A stretch of 64,000 nt of DNA, taken from Paraferrimonas sedimenticola (GTDB lineage: Bacteria; Pseudomonadota; Gammaproteobacteria; Enterobacterales; Shewanellaceae). Shown piece after piece: positions 42,395 to 51,032 of this stretch. The notes beneath the pieces are model-generated. The model was not told where the DNA came from. It was given only the letters and a program-made list of their open reading frames with translations, and ran no database searches. The DNA lies in assembly GCF_002282855.1 (NCBI RefSeq), contig NZ_NRIR01000002.1:186001-250000 (forward strand), written 5' to 3'. The position numbers were made by a program, and so were the translations under genes. How positions within the stretch are numbered: the stretch's first letter is position 1; each line of letters opens with the position of its first letter.

Positions 42395-43315
42395 ATGACC
42401 GAACCGACTTTGGTGGGTTTGCGAATTGATGTCGATACGTTTAAGGGCACCCGCGAAGGGGTGCCCAAACTTCTAGAAATACTGGCCCGGCATCAAATCC
42501 AGGCCAGTTTTTTCTTTTCGGTAGGCCCGGATAACATGGGCCGTCACGTGTGGCGTTTATTAAAACCTAAATTCCTGTGGAAGATGCTGCGATCGAATGC
42601 TGTGGGTCTCTACGGGTTAGATATTTTGCTTTGCGGTACCTTTTGGCCCGGCCCTCAAATTGGTCAGCGCTTGCGCGATACCATCAAATCGGCGGCTGAA
42701 CCACAACCTCAGGGGATGCACGAGATAGGCCTGCACGCCTGGGATCATCAAGCCTGGCAGGCGCGCATTGAGCGTTGGTCTGATGACGAGCTTCGCCAGC
42801 AGATTAAACTGGGCGTCGACACCCTTGAAGACATTATCGGTCGCAAGGTGGACTGCTCAGCCGTCGCCGGTTGGCGCGCCGATCCTCGCACCTTGGACAT
42901 CAAGCAAGAATTTGGCTTTCGCTATAACTCAGATTGTCGCGGTGACCAGTTGTTTGAGCCTGTGCTTGGCGATGGCAGCGTGGGCGCACCGCAAGTGCCG
43001 GTGAATCTGCCGACCTATGATGAGATTGTGGGCCAGAAAATCCCAGAAGAGGCATTCAACCAAACTATTCTGGATAGCATAGTGCCGGGGCAGTTTCACT
43101 GCTATACCATTCATGCTGAAGTGGAAGGTGGTATCAAAGCCGACCTATTTGAGCAACTACTGGAAGAGGCTAAGGCGCGCAATATTCAGTTTGTACCCCT
43201 AGGGCAGCTGGTAGAAGCGCAAACCGAGTTCAGACAAGACCGTTTGGTCACTGGGCCACTAGAAGGCCGCGAGGGCTGGGTGGGTTGGCAAGCCTCCGCC
43301 CTTGAAACACAATAG
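42395..43315 (+). CDS. arnD: 4-deoxy-4-formamido-L-arabinose-phosphoundecaprenol deformylase
   Basis: A NodB-type polysaccharide deacetylase family member, 306 residues. Motifs: RIDVDTFKGTREG with the catalytic and metal Asp pair, GLHAWDHQAW with the two metal His, and AGWRADPRTL. It removes the formyl group from the lipid-linked sugar before transfer. GGAGG lies five bases before the ATG. Confidence 0.95.
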   Translation: MTEPTLVGLRIDVDTFKGTREGVPKLLEILARHQIQASFFFSVGPDNMGRHVWRLLKPKFLWKMLRSNAVGLYGLDILLCGTFWPGPQIGQRLRDTIKSAAEPQPQGMHEIGLHAWDHQAWQARIERWSDDELRQQIKLGVDTLEDIIGRKVDCSAVAGWRADPRTLDIKQEFGFRYNSDCRGDQLFEPVLGDGSVGAPQVPVNLPTYDEIVGQKIPEEAFNQTILDSIVPGQFHCYTIHAEVEGGIKADLFEQLLEEAKARNIQFVPLGQLVEAQTEFRQDRLVTGPLEGREGWVGWQASALETQ

Positions 43316-43356
43316 CTTAAGAGCATTACTCCAAAGAGCAATAACAAGGCAAAACA

Positions 43357-45027
43357 ATGCAGGCATTAAAAAATCGCTTTGGCTGGTTGTTAGTAGCAGG
43401 GTTTATTCTGCTGTATTTGGTTCCATTGGGGCAGCGTCCGCTATGGGAGCCCGACGAAACTCGCTATGGCGAAATTAGTCGTGAAATGGTGGAAACCGGT
43501 AACTGGGTCGCCCCTCAGTTTTTAGAGCTTCGCTATTTCGAAAAGCCAATCATGGGCTATTGGATGAACGCCGTAAGCTTGATGACCTTCGGTGACAATG
43601 CCTTTGCGGTACGCTTTATGTCGGCGATGGCCGCGGCAGGTTCAGCGGTGCTGATATTTTGGCTAACCCTACGAGTATTGCAATGCCGACGCACCGCCTT
43701 GTTAGCGTCAGGCATTTTCTTATCCAGTTTCATCGTGTTCATGATTGGCACCTACTCGACGCTCGATTCCATGTTGAGCTTCTGGGTGACCGCTGCCTTT
43801 GTGTGTTTTTATTGGTTGTTGGAGGCCAGTAATGCGCGCTCTAGGGCAATTCGCTACGCCTTGTTTGGAATCTTTTGCGGTGCGGCCTTTCTCACCAAAG
43901 GCTTTGTGGCGTTAGCCATTCCTGTGGTGGCGTTGGTGCCCTTTATGATAGTGCAGGGGCGCTTACTGGAGCTGATTAAATTTGGACCGATTGCTGTATT
44001 GGCGGCCGGATTGGTGAGCCTGCCTTGGGCGATTGCGGTTCACTTGCAACAACCGGATTACTGGAACTACTTCTTCTGGGAAGAGCACATTCGACGCTTT
44101 AGCGCGGATGATGCTCAGCACAAAGCGCCGTTCTGGTTTTATGTGCCTTGGTTGTTGTTGGGAGCCTTGCCTTGGACGGGCGCGGCCATTGCAGCAATTA
44201 AGAGTAAGCCTTGGCAAATCAACAAAGACTTTGCTTGGTACCTGCTGTTCTGGGCTTTGATGCCGTTTTTGCTGTTCTCTTATGCCAAGGGCAAGTTGCC
44301 GACTTACATTCTGCCTTGCTTTGCACCGCTGGCCATCATGCTGGCGATGGGGCTAAACCGTTATCTTGATCAAATCAAAGAGCAAACTCAGTCGCTGCTT
44401 AAGTGGGCCGGTTGGATCAACTTGGTGTTCTCGGGTTTGCTGTTGGTTGCATTGGTACTAGCGATGCTGGGCATTATCGGAAAAGCCCCTCTCTATGGCT
44501 TGTCTGAAATTCCGAAAATGGTGCTGGGCTTGTTGGTGTTTGGCAGCTGGGCGGCGTTGTCACTGGCGCTAATCAAAAACTCAACAGACAAGCCCCTGCT
44601 CAAGCTGGGCCTAATGCCTGTGATGTTTATGTTGCTCGTCCCTTTCTTAGCGCCCCAGTCGGTGGTGGATACCAAAGCACCCGGTGATTTCATTAACAAC
44701 ATGAAGCCGTACCTCAACGACGACACTCGAGTGATTTCGCAAGAGGTAGGGTTAGCTGGCTCTTTGGCCTGGCACTTGTCTCGCAGCGATATTGACCTGT
44801 GGGGTAAAACCGGTGAGCTCAGTTACGGTGTAGGTCAAGACGACAGCCAACATCGACTGATTGCCAACGAGGCGATAGCGCTAGAGATTGCCGAGTCGCT
44901 AAAAGATGGTGATGTGGCGGTATTCATGCGTCGTCGCGAGCGTCCGACTCTCGAGGAGATTCCAGCGCCCGATCAGGAGTTCCGTCAAGGCCGTTACTGG
45001 TTGTTCTTGTACCAAGGGTCGCAGTAA
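43357..45027 (+). CDS. arnT: Undecaprenyl phosphate-Ara4N:lipid A transferase
   Basis: A GT83 (PMT-like) glycosyltransferase with about a dozen membrane helices and a C-terminal periplasmic domain, 556 residues. The first periplasmic loop holds WEPDETRYGEISREM, with the catalytic Asp. It attaches 4-amino-4-deoxy-L-arabinose to lipid A phosphates, reducing binding of polymyxin and cationic peptides. Its stop codon overlaps the arnE start (TAATG). Confidence 0.95.
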   Translation: MQALKNRFGWLLVAGFILLYLVPLGQRPLWEPDETRYGEISREMVETGNWVAPQFLELRYFEKPIMGYWMNAVSLMTFGDNAFAVRFMSAMAAAGSAVLIFWLTLRVLQCRRTALLASGIFLSSFIVFMIGTYSTLDSMLSFWVTAAFVCFYWLLEASNARSRAIRYALFGIFCGAAFLTKGFVALAIPVVALVPFMIVQGRLLELIKFGPIAVLAAGLVSLPWAIAVHLQQPDYWNYFFWEEHIRRFSADDAQHKAPFWFYVPWLLLGALPWTGAAIAAIKSKPWQINKDFAWYLLFWALMPFLLFSYAKGKLPTYILPCFAPLAIMLAMGLNRYLDQIKEQTQSLLKWAGWINLVFSGLLLVALVLAMLGIIGKAPLYGLSEIPKMVLGLLVFGSWAALSLALIKNSTDKPLLKLGLMPVMFMLLVPFLAPQSVVDTKAPGDFINNMKPYLNDDTRVISQEVGLAGSLAWHLSRSDIDLWGKTGELSYGVGQDDSQHRLIANEAIALEIAESLKDGDVAVFMRRRERPTLEEIPAPDQEFRQGRYWLFLYQGSQ

Positions 45028-45380
45028 TGTGGCCCTGGCTATGGATTGGCCTGTCGATATCCCTGACTTGTTTGGGCCAAATAGCACAAAAGCAGGCGGT
45101 GACAGCGTTTGCGCGCATGCCTGCTGAAACGCCTTTGCGCGCCAAGCTACTGCATCCTTGGCTTATCACGGCGCTGTTTGCGTTGGGGTTCGGCGCGCTA
45201 TTTTGGCTATTGGTGCTGCACGTCTGGCCAGTCGGCCAAGCCTACCCCTTGTTGGCCACCAACTTTGTTCTGATGCTTCTGATTGCCCGTTTTGGCTTTA
45301 AAGAAACAGTGAATAAGCGTCGCTGGTTAGGCGGAGGCTTGGTCGCTGCGGGTATAGTGTGCATGGGGCTGACGCTATGA
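45027..45380 (+). CDS. arnE: Undecaprenyl phosphate-Ara4N flippase subunit ArnE
   Basis: A small multidrug-resistance-like membrane protein of 117 residues with four hydrophobic helices. With ArnF it flips the lipid-linked sugar across the inner membrane. GQIAQKQAVTAF near the N-terminus and QAYPLLATNFVLMLLIARF in the third helix fit the family. It overlaps arnT by one base and arnF by four. Confidence 0.9.
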   Translation: MWPWLWIGLSISLTCLGQIAQKQAVTAFARMPAETPLRAKLLHPWLITALFALGFGALFWLLVLHVWPVGQAYPLLATNFVLMLLIARFGFKETVNKRRWLGGGLVAAGIVCMGLTL

Positions 45381-45778
45381 GCGCTTCAAGAGGTTACGCA
45401 TTTGCACTAGCTAGCATAGCGCTGGTGAGCTTTGCGCAGCTGGCGATGAAGTGGGGCATGAGCCTGCTTCCGGCGCAGTGGGACTGGCTGCAGCAACCGG
45501 CGCTTTATACCGAGCAACTAGGCGCTGCTGCCTGGGTGCTGGCCGGGCTATTGGCATACTTGGGTTCAATGGCAGCATGGATGGGGGTGCTGGCCAATTT
45601 GCCCTTGTCCAAAGCCTATCCTATGTTGGGCATTAGCTACGCATTAGTGTATCTGATTGCGGTTAGCTCACCTTGGTTTGAGCAGACTTATAGTCATGGT
45701 GCAGCGATTGGCATTGGCCTAATCTTAGTGGGGGTTGGCTTGTGCAACGCACCGGATGCTAACAGAGTCGCTGACTAG
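45377..45778 (+). CDS. arnF: Undecaprenyl phosphate-Ara4N flippase subunit ArnF
   Basis: The partner of ArnE: 133 residues, four hydrophobic helices, ALVSFAQLAMKWGMSLLP and LSKAYPMLGISYALVYL. The ATG overlaps the arnE stop as ATGA. It is last of the operon; no pmrD follows, unlike E. coli. Confidence 0.9.
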   Translation: MSASRGYAFALASIALVSFAQLAMKWGMSLLPAQWDWLQQPALYTEQLGAAAWVLAGLLAYLGSMAAWMGVLANLPLSKAYPMLGISYALVYLIAVSSPWFEQTYSHGAAIGIGLILVGVGLCNAPDANRVAD

Positions 45779-45811
45779 CAAGAAACAAACAAAGATACCC
45801 AGTCGTGGGCA

Positions 45812-45837
45812 CAAAAAAGGAGCCATCAGGCTCCTTT
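45812..45837 (-). terminator. Intrinsic terminator of metJ
   Basis: The stem aaaggagcc/ggctccttt with an ATCA loop is followed, reading leftward, by a run of six or more T. On the plus strand only three T follow, so it is a weaker stop for the arn operon. Confidence 0.8.
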
Positions 45838-45858
45838 CAAGAATTGAGATAAGGCACT

Positions 45859-46179
45859 TTACTCTTCGTCTAGCGCTTCGATATCGATTCCCAGTTCACG
45901 CATGATTTGCTGCGCGTCCTTTGGAATTCCGTCAGCCTTGTCTTTGCGCAGGTCTTCATCGGCGGGTAGCGGCTGACCTGTGTAGGCGTGTAAAAAGGCT
46001 TCGCATAACAGTTCGCTATTGGTGGCGTGGCGCAAGTTAGCAATCTGACGGCGAGTGCGCTCGTCGGTCAAAATTTTCAGCACCTTGATGGGAATCGACA
46101 CGGTAATTTTTTTGACTTGTTCGTTTTTCTTGCCGTGTTCAGCGTAGGGGCTAATGTAATTGCCATCCCATTCGGTCAT
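45859..46179 (-). CDS. metJ: Methionine repressor MetJ
   Basis: A 106-residue ribbon-helix-helix repressor, almost identical in layout to E. coli Met[12 protein letters not shown], the beta-ribbon [17 protein letters not shown] that enters the DNA major groove, and [16 protein letters not shown]. It binds tandem AGACGTCT boxes with S-adenosylmethionine as corepressor. Divergent from metB, with operators between the two genes, so it likely controls its own gene, metB-metL and metF. Confidence 0.97.
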   Translation of the reverse strand: MTEWDGNYISPYAEHGKKNEQVKKITVSIPIKVLKILTDERTRRQIANLRHATNSELLCEAFLHAYTGQPLPADEDLRKDKADGIPKDAQQIMRELGIDIEALDEE

Positions 46180-46218
46180 ATGTCCACCCAGTTAATGTTA
46201 TGCGTTATTGTGGCACCG

Positions 46219-46246
46219 ATTGTATAGTTTGTGCCAAAGCAGTCAA
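46219..46246 (-). promoter_or_regulatory. Sigma-70 promoter of metJ
   Basis: Read leftward: TTGACT (46246-46241), 16 bases, TACAAT (46224-46219). The first met box begins about 30 bases upstream of it. Confidence 0.7.
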
Positions 46247-46274
46247 TAATCGCCGTATATACAGATAAGTGTTT

Positions 46275-46298
46275 AGACGTCTATGCATCTTGACGCCC
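46275..46298. promoter_or_regulatory. MetJ operator 1 (three met boxes)
   Basis: Three adjacent 8-mers: AGACGTCT (8/8 to consensus), ATGCATCT (5/8) and TGACGCCC (5/8). They run into the metB -35 box at 46290-46295. Confidence 0.8.
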
Positions 46299-46318
46299 AT
46301 TATGTCATAGGTTAATTT
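46290..46318 (+). promoter_or_regulatory. Sigma-70 promoter of metB
   Basis: TTGACG (46290-46295), 17-base spacer, TAATTT (46313-46318). MetJ sites overlap its -35 and its expected start point, which explains repression. Confidence 0.75.
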
Positions 46319-46334
46319 AGCCGTCTAGACATCT
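46319..46334. promoter_or_regulatory. MetJ operator 2 (two met boxes)
   Basis: Two adjacent 8-mers AGCCGTCT and AGACATCT, each 7/8 to consensus, sit at the predicted metB start of transcription. Confidence 0.8.
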
Positions 46335-46378
46335 TTGATGCTGGGTCTCAGAGCACAAAATCAACACGTGGAGCGGTA

Positions 46379-47545
46379 ATGAAAGACTATCAGCCAGGCA
46401 CCATCGCAGTTCGCGAGGGCATAGAAAACGACACCCATCATGGAGCCATTGTTCCACCGATTTATCTTTCCACCAATTACTCCTTTGCCGATTACACCGA
46501 GCCGCGTCAGTATGACTACAGCCGCAGCGGCAACCCAACCCGAGGCATTTTAGGCGACGCCCTTGCCAAGCTAGAGCAAGGCAGCACAGGCATTATCACC
46601 AACACAGGTATGTCAGCAATCAATGTGGTGCTGCAGCTGTTATCGCCAGGTGACCGCTTAGTGGTTCCCCACGATTGTTATGGCGGTAGCTTTCGCTTAT
46701 TCACCAACTTGGCCAAAAAAGGCCAGTTCGAGCTGGATGTAGTCGATCAGACCGATACCCAAGCGTTAACTGAGGCTATCGCAAAAGGCCCTAAGTTGGT
46801 GTGGCTTGAGACCCCGTCTAATCCGCTGTTGCGCATCGTTGATATTGCCGAAACCGCTGAACAGTGTGCCAAAGTCGGTGCACTGCTTGCCGTAGACAAC
46901 ACCTTTTTATCACCGGCCTTACAGACTCCGCTAACTCTAGGTGCCGATATTGTGGTGCACTCCACAACTAAATTTATCAACGGTCACTCGGATGTGGTCG
47001 GGGGCGCTGTGGTGGCCAAAGACGACGAGCTGGGTGAACTGCTGGCTTGGTGGGCCAACACCATTGGTGCTACTGGCGGTGCCTTTGATTCCTACTTGAC
47101 CCTGCGTGGTCTACGTACACTGGAGTGTCGTCTTAACAGCCATCAGAACAACGCCACCAAGGTGGCCGAGCTTTTAAACGCACACCCAGCGGTGGCCAAA
47201 CTCTACTACCCGGGCCTTACTGACCATCCCGGCCACGAGCTGGCCATAAAGCAGCAAAAGGGCTTTGGCTCTATGCTCAGCTTTGAGCTGGTGGGGGATC
47301 AGCAACAAGTCGCCACTTTCCTTGAGCAACTGGCCTTGTTCTCGGTGGCCGAAAGCCTAGGCGGGGTTGAGAGTTTAGTGGCGGTGCCTGCGACTATGAC
47401 CCACCGCGCCATGGAGCCAGAAGCACGTCATGAGGCGGGCTTGAAGGACACGCTGATTCGCTTGTCGGTAGGCATTGAGAACGGAGACGATCTGGTCGCC
47501 GACCTCAAACAAGCCCTAGACGCTGTGGTTGTGAAGGGAGACTAG
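46379..47545 (+). CDS. metB: Cystathionine gamma-synthase
   Basis: MetB joins an O-acyl-homoserine (O-succinyl in E. coli) with cysteine to give cystathionine. The 388-residue Cys/Met-metabolism PLP protein has YDYSRSGNPTRGILGDALAK, GGSFRLF and the PLP lysine in STTKFINGHSDVVGG. GGAG precedes the ATG. Its stop codon overlaps the first possible metL start. Confidence 0.95.
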   Translation: MKDYQPGTIAVREGIENDTHHGAIVPPIYLSTNYSFADYTEPRQYDYSRSGNPTRGILGDALAKLEQGSTGIITNTGMSAINVVLQLLSPGDRLVVPHDCYGGSFRLFTNLAKKGQFELDVVDQTDTQALTEAIAKGPKLVWLETPSNPLLRIVDIAETAEQCAKVGALLAVDNTFLSPALQTPLTLGADIVVHSTTKFINGHSDVVGGAVVAKDDELGELLAWWANTIGATGGAFDSYLTLRGLRTLECRLNSHQNNATKVAELLNAHPAVAKLYYPGLTDHPGHELAIKQQKGFGSMLSFELVGDQQQVATFLEQLALFSVAESLGGVESLVAVPATMTHRAMEPEARHEAGLKDTLIRLSVGIENGDDLVADLKQALDAVVVKGD

Positions 47546-49938
47546 TGGTGGCATTGCGTCATTTACACAAATTCGGCGGCTCGAGCCTGGCCGATGCCGA
47601 TTGCTACAAACGCGTCGCCCACATCCTGCTGACCCATGGCCAAAGCGATGATTGGATTGTGGTCTCTGCCGCGGGTAAAACTACCAATCGTTTATACGAA
47701 TTGCTCGACGGCCGTCTCGATCATTTCGGCTGGCAACAGCAATTGGAGTTGCTGCACCAATACCAGCAAAAGCTGGTGGACGATTGTTTGGTTGGTGGTG
47801 CGCACAAGCGCCTTAGCGACAAGCTGCGCGAAGACATGCGCGTGTTACATCGTTTGCTCAGCGAAGAAGACTTAAGCGAGTACCAAACCAGCCAAATCAT
47901 AGCTTTTGGTGAGTTGTGGTCATCGCGCTTGTTGGCCGAGGTGCTGTCTGCCTCGGGCGTATCAGCCATGCAGCTGGACGCTCGCGATGTATTGGTGGCG
48001 GATGAAGATGTCACCCCTATGGTGCGCGAGCAGGAATCCAGCCAGCGCTTGCAGCAAGTCATTCGCGATAATCCAGGTTATCGAGTGGTGCTCACCGGCT
48101 TTATTTGCGCTACAGAGCTTGGTCAAACCCTGTTGTTTGGCCGCAATGGCTCGGATTACAGCGCGACTTTGATTACTCGCTTGGCCGGTTTTGATCGCGT
48201 CACTATTTGGACCGATGTGGAAGGGGTGTTCAACGCCGACCCGAATCGAATCAGCGATGCCAAGCTTCTCAAATCCATGAGTCTGCAAGAAGCCAACCGC
48301 TTGGCACGTCTTGGCAGCCCAGTGCTTCACAGCCGCTGTTTACAGCCGCTCGAAGGCACTCAAATTTCGTTAGCGGTACGTTCTAGTTACGCGCCGCATA
48401 CAGACTTCACCCTAATTTCGCCAAACTCGCAAAGTGCCAGTCAGCCTGTGGTAACGGCACTAAAGCAAGTCAGCTTGTTTACCTTTGCCCTTGATACCGA
48501 ACTAGAGACCTTGTTGGCCCAGCTCGATGCTCACGGACTACCACCGCTGGCCCATTGGCGCGATTACAACGGTGTGGCCTCGCTGGCATTTACTCAAGAG
48601 CAATCGCCGTCGGCGCGCCATTTGTTAGCTGAGCTGAAAACTGAATACGGCGTGGGCGCGATGAGAGTGTCGGCAGAGCAAGGTTTGGTAGCCTTGGTGA
48701 GCAGTGCCGTAAGCGATTATCGTCAAGGTTTTGCTCGGCTGTTAAGCCGTGGCGCGTCGCCTTTGTATCAAGACAGCCACAGCTTGGTGACCTTGGTATC
48801 CAACGAGCAGGTGGCCAGCCTGACCGCACAGGTACACAGACGTTGTGCCGGACCACGTAAGCGCTTTGGCGTGGCGCTGTTTGGCGCTGGCAATATTGGC
48901 GAAGCCTGGCTTGAACTGTTTGAAAAAGCCCGCCCTCGGTTACAACGCGACCTTGAAGCTGAGTTACAGCTGGTGGGCTTAGTCTCTTCTAAGCGCGCGG
49001 TTATCGATGCCAATGGCATCATCGCCGGGCAGTGGCAGCAACGCTTGTCCAAGGGGCTACCTTGGGGCTATGAATCTCTGTTCGAGCAGCTTAACGAGCT
49101 GCCATTCGATGAGATCATCGCGCTGGATGTCTCTGCCAGTTCCGGGTTAACCCTGCGTTACCCCGACTTTTTCAGTCATGGCATTCATCTGGTCAGCGCC
49201 AACAAACTCGCTGGCTCTGGTCCTATGCCTTTCTACCGTCATCTTAAGAATCAGTTGGCCAGTCGCCGCTTGTTCTGGCGCTACAACGCTTCGGTGGGCG
49301 CAGGTCTGCCGGTGCAATACGCCATCAATGACCTTCGCCACAGTGGTGACAAGGTCAACAAAGTGGGTGGCATTTTCTCAGGAACCCTGTGTTGGCTGTT
49401 TGAGCACTACGACGGTAGTTCGCCGTTTTCTGAGTTGGTGGTTAAAGCCAAAGAACTTGGAATCACAGAACCAGATCCGCGAGACGACTTGTCTGGTCGT
49501 GACATGCAACGCAAACTGCTGATTTTGGCGCGTGAGATGGGGCTTGAGTTGGAGCTTGAAGACATTCAGCTGGAATCCCTGGTACCGAGCGCCTTGGCCG
49601 AATGCTCACTAGACGAATTCATGCAGCGCATAGCTGAGCTCGATGCGCCCATGCAAGCAGCGTTTGACCAAGCCAAGGTAGATGGTAAAGCCTTGCGCTA
49701 TGTGGCAGCACTCAATCGCACCGCGACCAGTTTGACTGCCAAGGTGGGTTTAGAGTCAGTGGCACTGGATCACGCCTACGCCAACCTGACACCAGGTGAC
49801 AATGTGTTCGTGATTTCCTCAGAGTTTTACAGCACCAATCCGCTGATTATTCGCGGCCCTGGCGCCGGTCGAGAAGTGACCGCGGCGGCGGTACAAACCG
49901 ATCTGGCGCAAATCTGTCGAGATTTATTGGCTGATTGA
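47545..49938 (+). CDS. metL: Bifunctional aspartokinase II / homoserine dehydrogenase II
   Basis: MetL catalyses the first and third steps from aspartate towards homoserine. The 797-residue chain starts with the aspartokinase signature HKFGGSSLAD. A regulatory region (about 310-440) follows, then the NAD(P) site LFGAGNIGEAWLELF near residue 445 and the homoserine dehydrogenase domain with SVGAGLPVQ and the GTLCWLFEHYDG block. Two GTG codons (47545 and 47548) are possible; the second is better spaced from GGGAG. As in E. coli, metB and metL form one operon. Confidence 0.95.
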   Translation: MVALRHLHKFGGSSLADADCYKRVAHILLTHGQSDDWIVVSAAGKTTNRLYELLDGRLDHFGWQQQLELLHQYQQKLVDDCLVGGAHKRLSDKLREDMRVLHRLLSEEDLSEYQTSQIIAFGELWSSRLLAEVLSASGVSAMQLDARDVLVADEDVTPMVREQESSQRLQQVIRDNPGYRVVLTGFICATELGQTLLFGRNGSDYSATLITRLAGFDRVTIWTDVEGVFNADPNRISDAKLLKSMSLQEANRLARLGSPVLHSRCLQPLEGTQISLAVRSSYAPHTDFTLISPNSQSASQPVVTALKQVSLFTFALDTELETLLAQLDAHGLPPLAHWRDYNGVASLAFTQEQSPSARHLLAELKTEYGVGAMRVSAEQGLVALVSSAVSDYRQGFARLLSRGASPLYQDSHSLVTLVSNEQVASLTAQVHRRCAGPRKRFGVALFGAGNIGEAWLELFEKARPRLQRDLEAELQLVGLVSSKRAVIDANGIIAGQWQQRLSKGLPWGYESLFEQLNELPFDEIIALDVSASSGLTLRYPDFFSHGIHLVSANKLAGSGPMPFYRHLKNQLASRRLFWRYNASVGAGLPVQYAINDLRHSGDKVNKVGGIFSGTLCWLFEHYDGSSPFSELVVKAKELGITEPDPRDDLSGRDMQRKLLILAREMGLELELEDIQLESLVPSALAECSLDEFMQRIAELDAPMQAAFDQAKVDGKALRYVAALNRTATSLTAKVGLESVALDHAYANLTPGDNVFVISSEFYSTNPLIIRGPGAGREVTAAAVQTDLAQICRDLLAD

Positions 49939-49949
49939 GAAAATTTGTA

Positions 49950-49977
49950 TTGACTTAATCAGCGTCGAGGTTAGTAT
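49950..49977 (+). promoter_or_regulatory. Sigma-70 promoter of metF
   Basis: TTGACT (49950-49955), 16-base spacer, TAGTAT (49972-49977), directly before the metF met boxes. Confidence 0.75.
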
Positions 49978-49979
49978 CT

Positions 49980-50003
49980 GGATGTATAGACGTCTAAACG
50001 TCC
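49980..50003. promoter_or_regulatory. MetJ operator of metF (three met boxes)
   Basis: Adjacent 8-mers GGATGTAT (5/8), AGACGTCT (8/8) and AAACGTCC (6/8) cover the expected start of transcription. Confidence 0.82.
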
Positions 50004-50073
50004 ATCATTAACTCGGCGCTAAGCTAACTTGTGATACTCACTTGGCGAGATTAGTGCCGTAGCTTCGAATTGA

Positions 50074-50979
<906 letters not shown>

Positions 50980-51000
50980 GTGCCTGATAAAGACTATAAT

Positions 51001-51032
51001 CGAGCCTTACCAATTGATTTAGGTTAGGCTCG
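51001..51032 (+). promoter_or_regulatory. Hairpin ending on the cpdB start codon
   Basis: The arms cgagccttacc (51001-51011) and ggttaggctcg (51022-51032) pair with one mismatch, burying the cpdB ribosome site and the G of its GTG start. A TATAAT (50995-51000) just upstream would start RNA inside the left arm. The full hairpin would then form only in RNA reading through from metF. Confidence 0.5.
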
